Origin: Zeus faber
Taxonomy: Eukaryota > Chordata > Actinopteri > Zeiformes > Zeidae
Direction of reading: 5' to 3'
Assembly: GCA_960531495.1 (NCBI GenBank)
Contig: OY482859.1
Span: 15,303,274-15,367,273, forward strand
DNA length: 64,000 bases
Below, in pieces: positions 63,841 through 64,000 of this stretch. Below the pieces are notes generated by a model. It made no database searches. It had not been told where the DNA came from and saw nothing but the letters and a program-made list of their open reading frames with translations. The translations under genes and the position numbers were made by a program. The first letter of the stretch is position 1, and each line of letters starts with the position of its first letter.

Positions 63841-64000
63841 TGTAAATGCGAGCACCACCGCCACAACGAGGTCTTTGTATAAGGCAGCTCTGGAATATCA
63901 GCCCAAACCTTCCTCATTTAAATGCAGTTCCACTTTTTTTTTTTTTTCAAAACCTGTTTACCTTGCATTACGTCTCGTCAACATCACTCAAAGAAAAACA

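Larger units (their letters stand above)
62630..64000 (-). other. nfatc2: nfatc2 intron (partial)
   Basis: This stretch lies upstream of the first visible nfatc2 exon. It holds an A-run of about 32 bp at 63626-63657 and CA at 63781-63838. No preceding Rel-homology exon was found, so the intron exceeds 1.37 kb. Confidence 0.8.

Overview
The window is vertebrate nuclear DNA, most likely from a ray-finned (percomorph-type) fish. The coding sequence is split into exons with GT/AG junctions. Protein fragments match vertebrate Src, Kv6.1 and NFATc2 at fish-like divergence. The spaces between exons are full of microsatellites (GA, CA, TA, GATA, AAT) and of Tc1/mariner, hAT, LTR and non-LTR element relics. 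No bacterial-type operon, CRISPR array or phage feature was seen.

Three genes are supported, all on the minus strand. Reading along that strand: (1) nfatc2, the 3' part only. Its five exons at 62629-62489, 60444-60389, 60308-60176, 60071-59340 and 54353-54298 encode the end of the Rel-homology region (IPT/TIG fold), the KRKRSQ nuclear localisation signal and the C-terminal transactivation tail. (2) kcng1, a complete coding sequence in two exons (23647-22862 and 21268-20489; 521 aa). It encodes the electrically silent potassium channel subunit Kv6.1. (3) src, the 5' part only. The first two coding exons (2937-2685 and 2597-2498) encode the myristoylated SH4/unique region and the first half of SH3. 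A candidate untranslated first exon ends at 18298 inside a CpG-rich block with an SRF-type CArG box. nfatc2 followed by kcng1 in the same orientation matches the order I recall from human chromosome 20q13. src lies far away on the same human chromosome, so its position directly after kcng1 is a fish-lineage arrangement.

Region by region: 1-2.5 kb is src intron 3. 2.9-18.3 kb is probably src intron 1, rich in microsatellites. 18.3-18.9 kb is the candidate src promoter. 20.2-23.7 kb is kcng1. 24-54 kb is a roughly 30-kb gene-poor interval with most of the mobile elements: retroposon tails, a framed minisatellite, a non-LTR endonuclease relic, an 8-bp-TSD hAT, a deleted Tc1, a 770-bp long-TIR element and a short LTR element with a tRNA-Lys-like primer binding site. 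54.3-62.6 kb is nfatc2. 62.6-64 kb is nfatc2 intron.

NFATc2 is a calcineurin-controlled transcription factor, Kv6.1 modifies Kv2 channels, and Src is a membrane-anchored tyrosine kinase. Nothing in the sequence shows that they act in one pathway. I found no clearly new biological system. The best leads are two long near-perfect hairpins (20198-20242 and 27817-27891), the GC-rich core held between long inverted repeats at 49156-49927, and the minisatellite framed by inverted repeats at 29950-30616.
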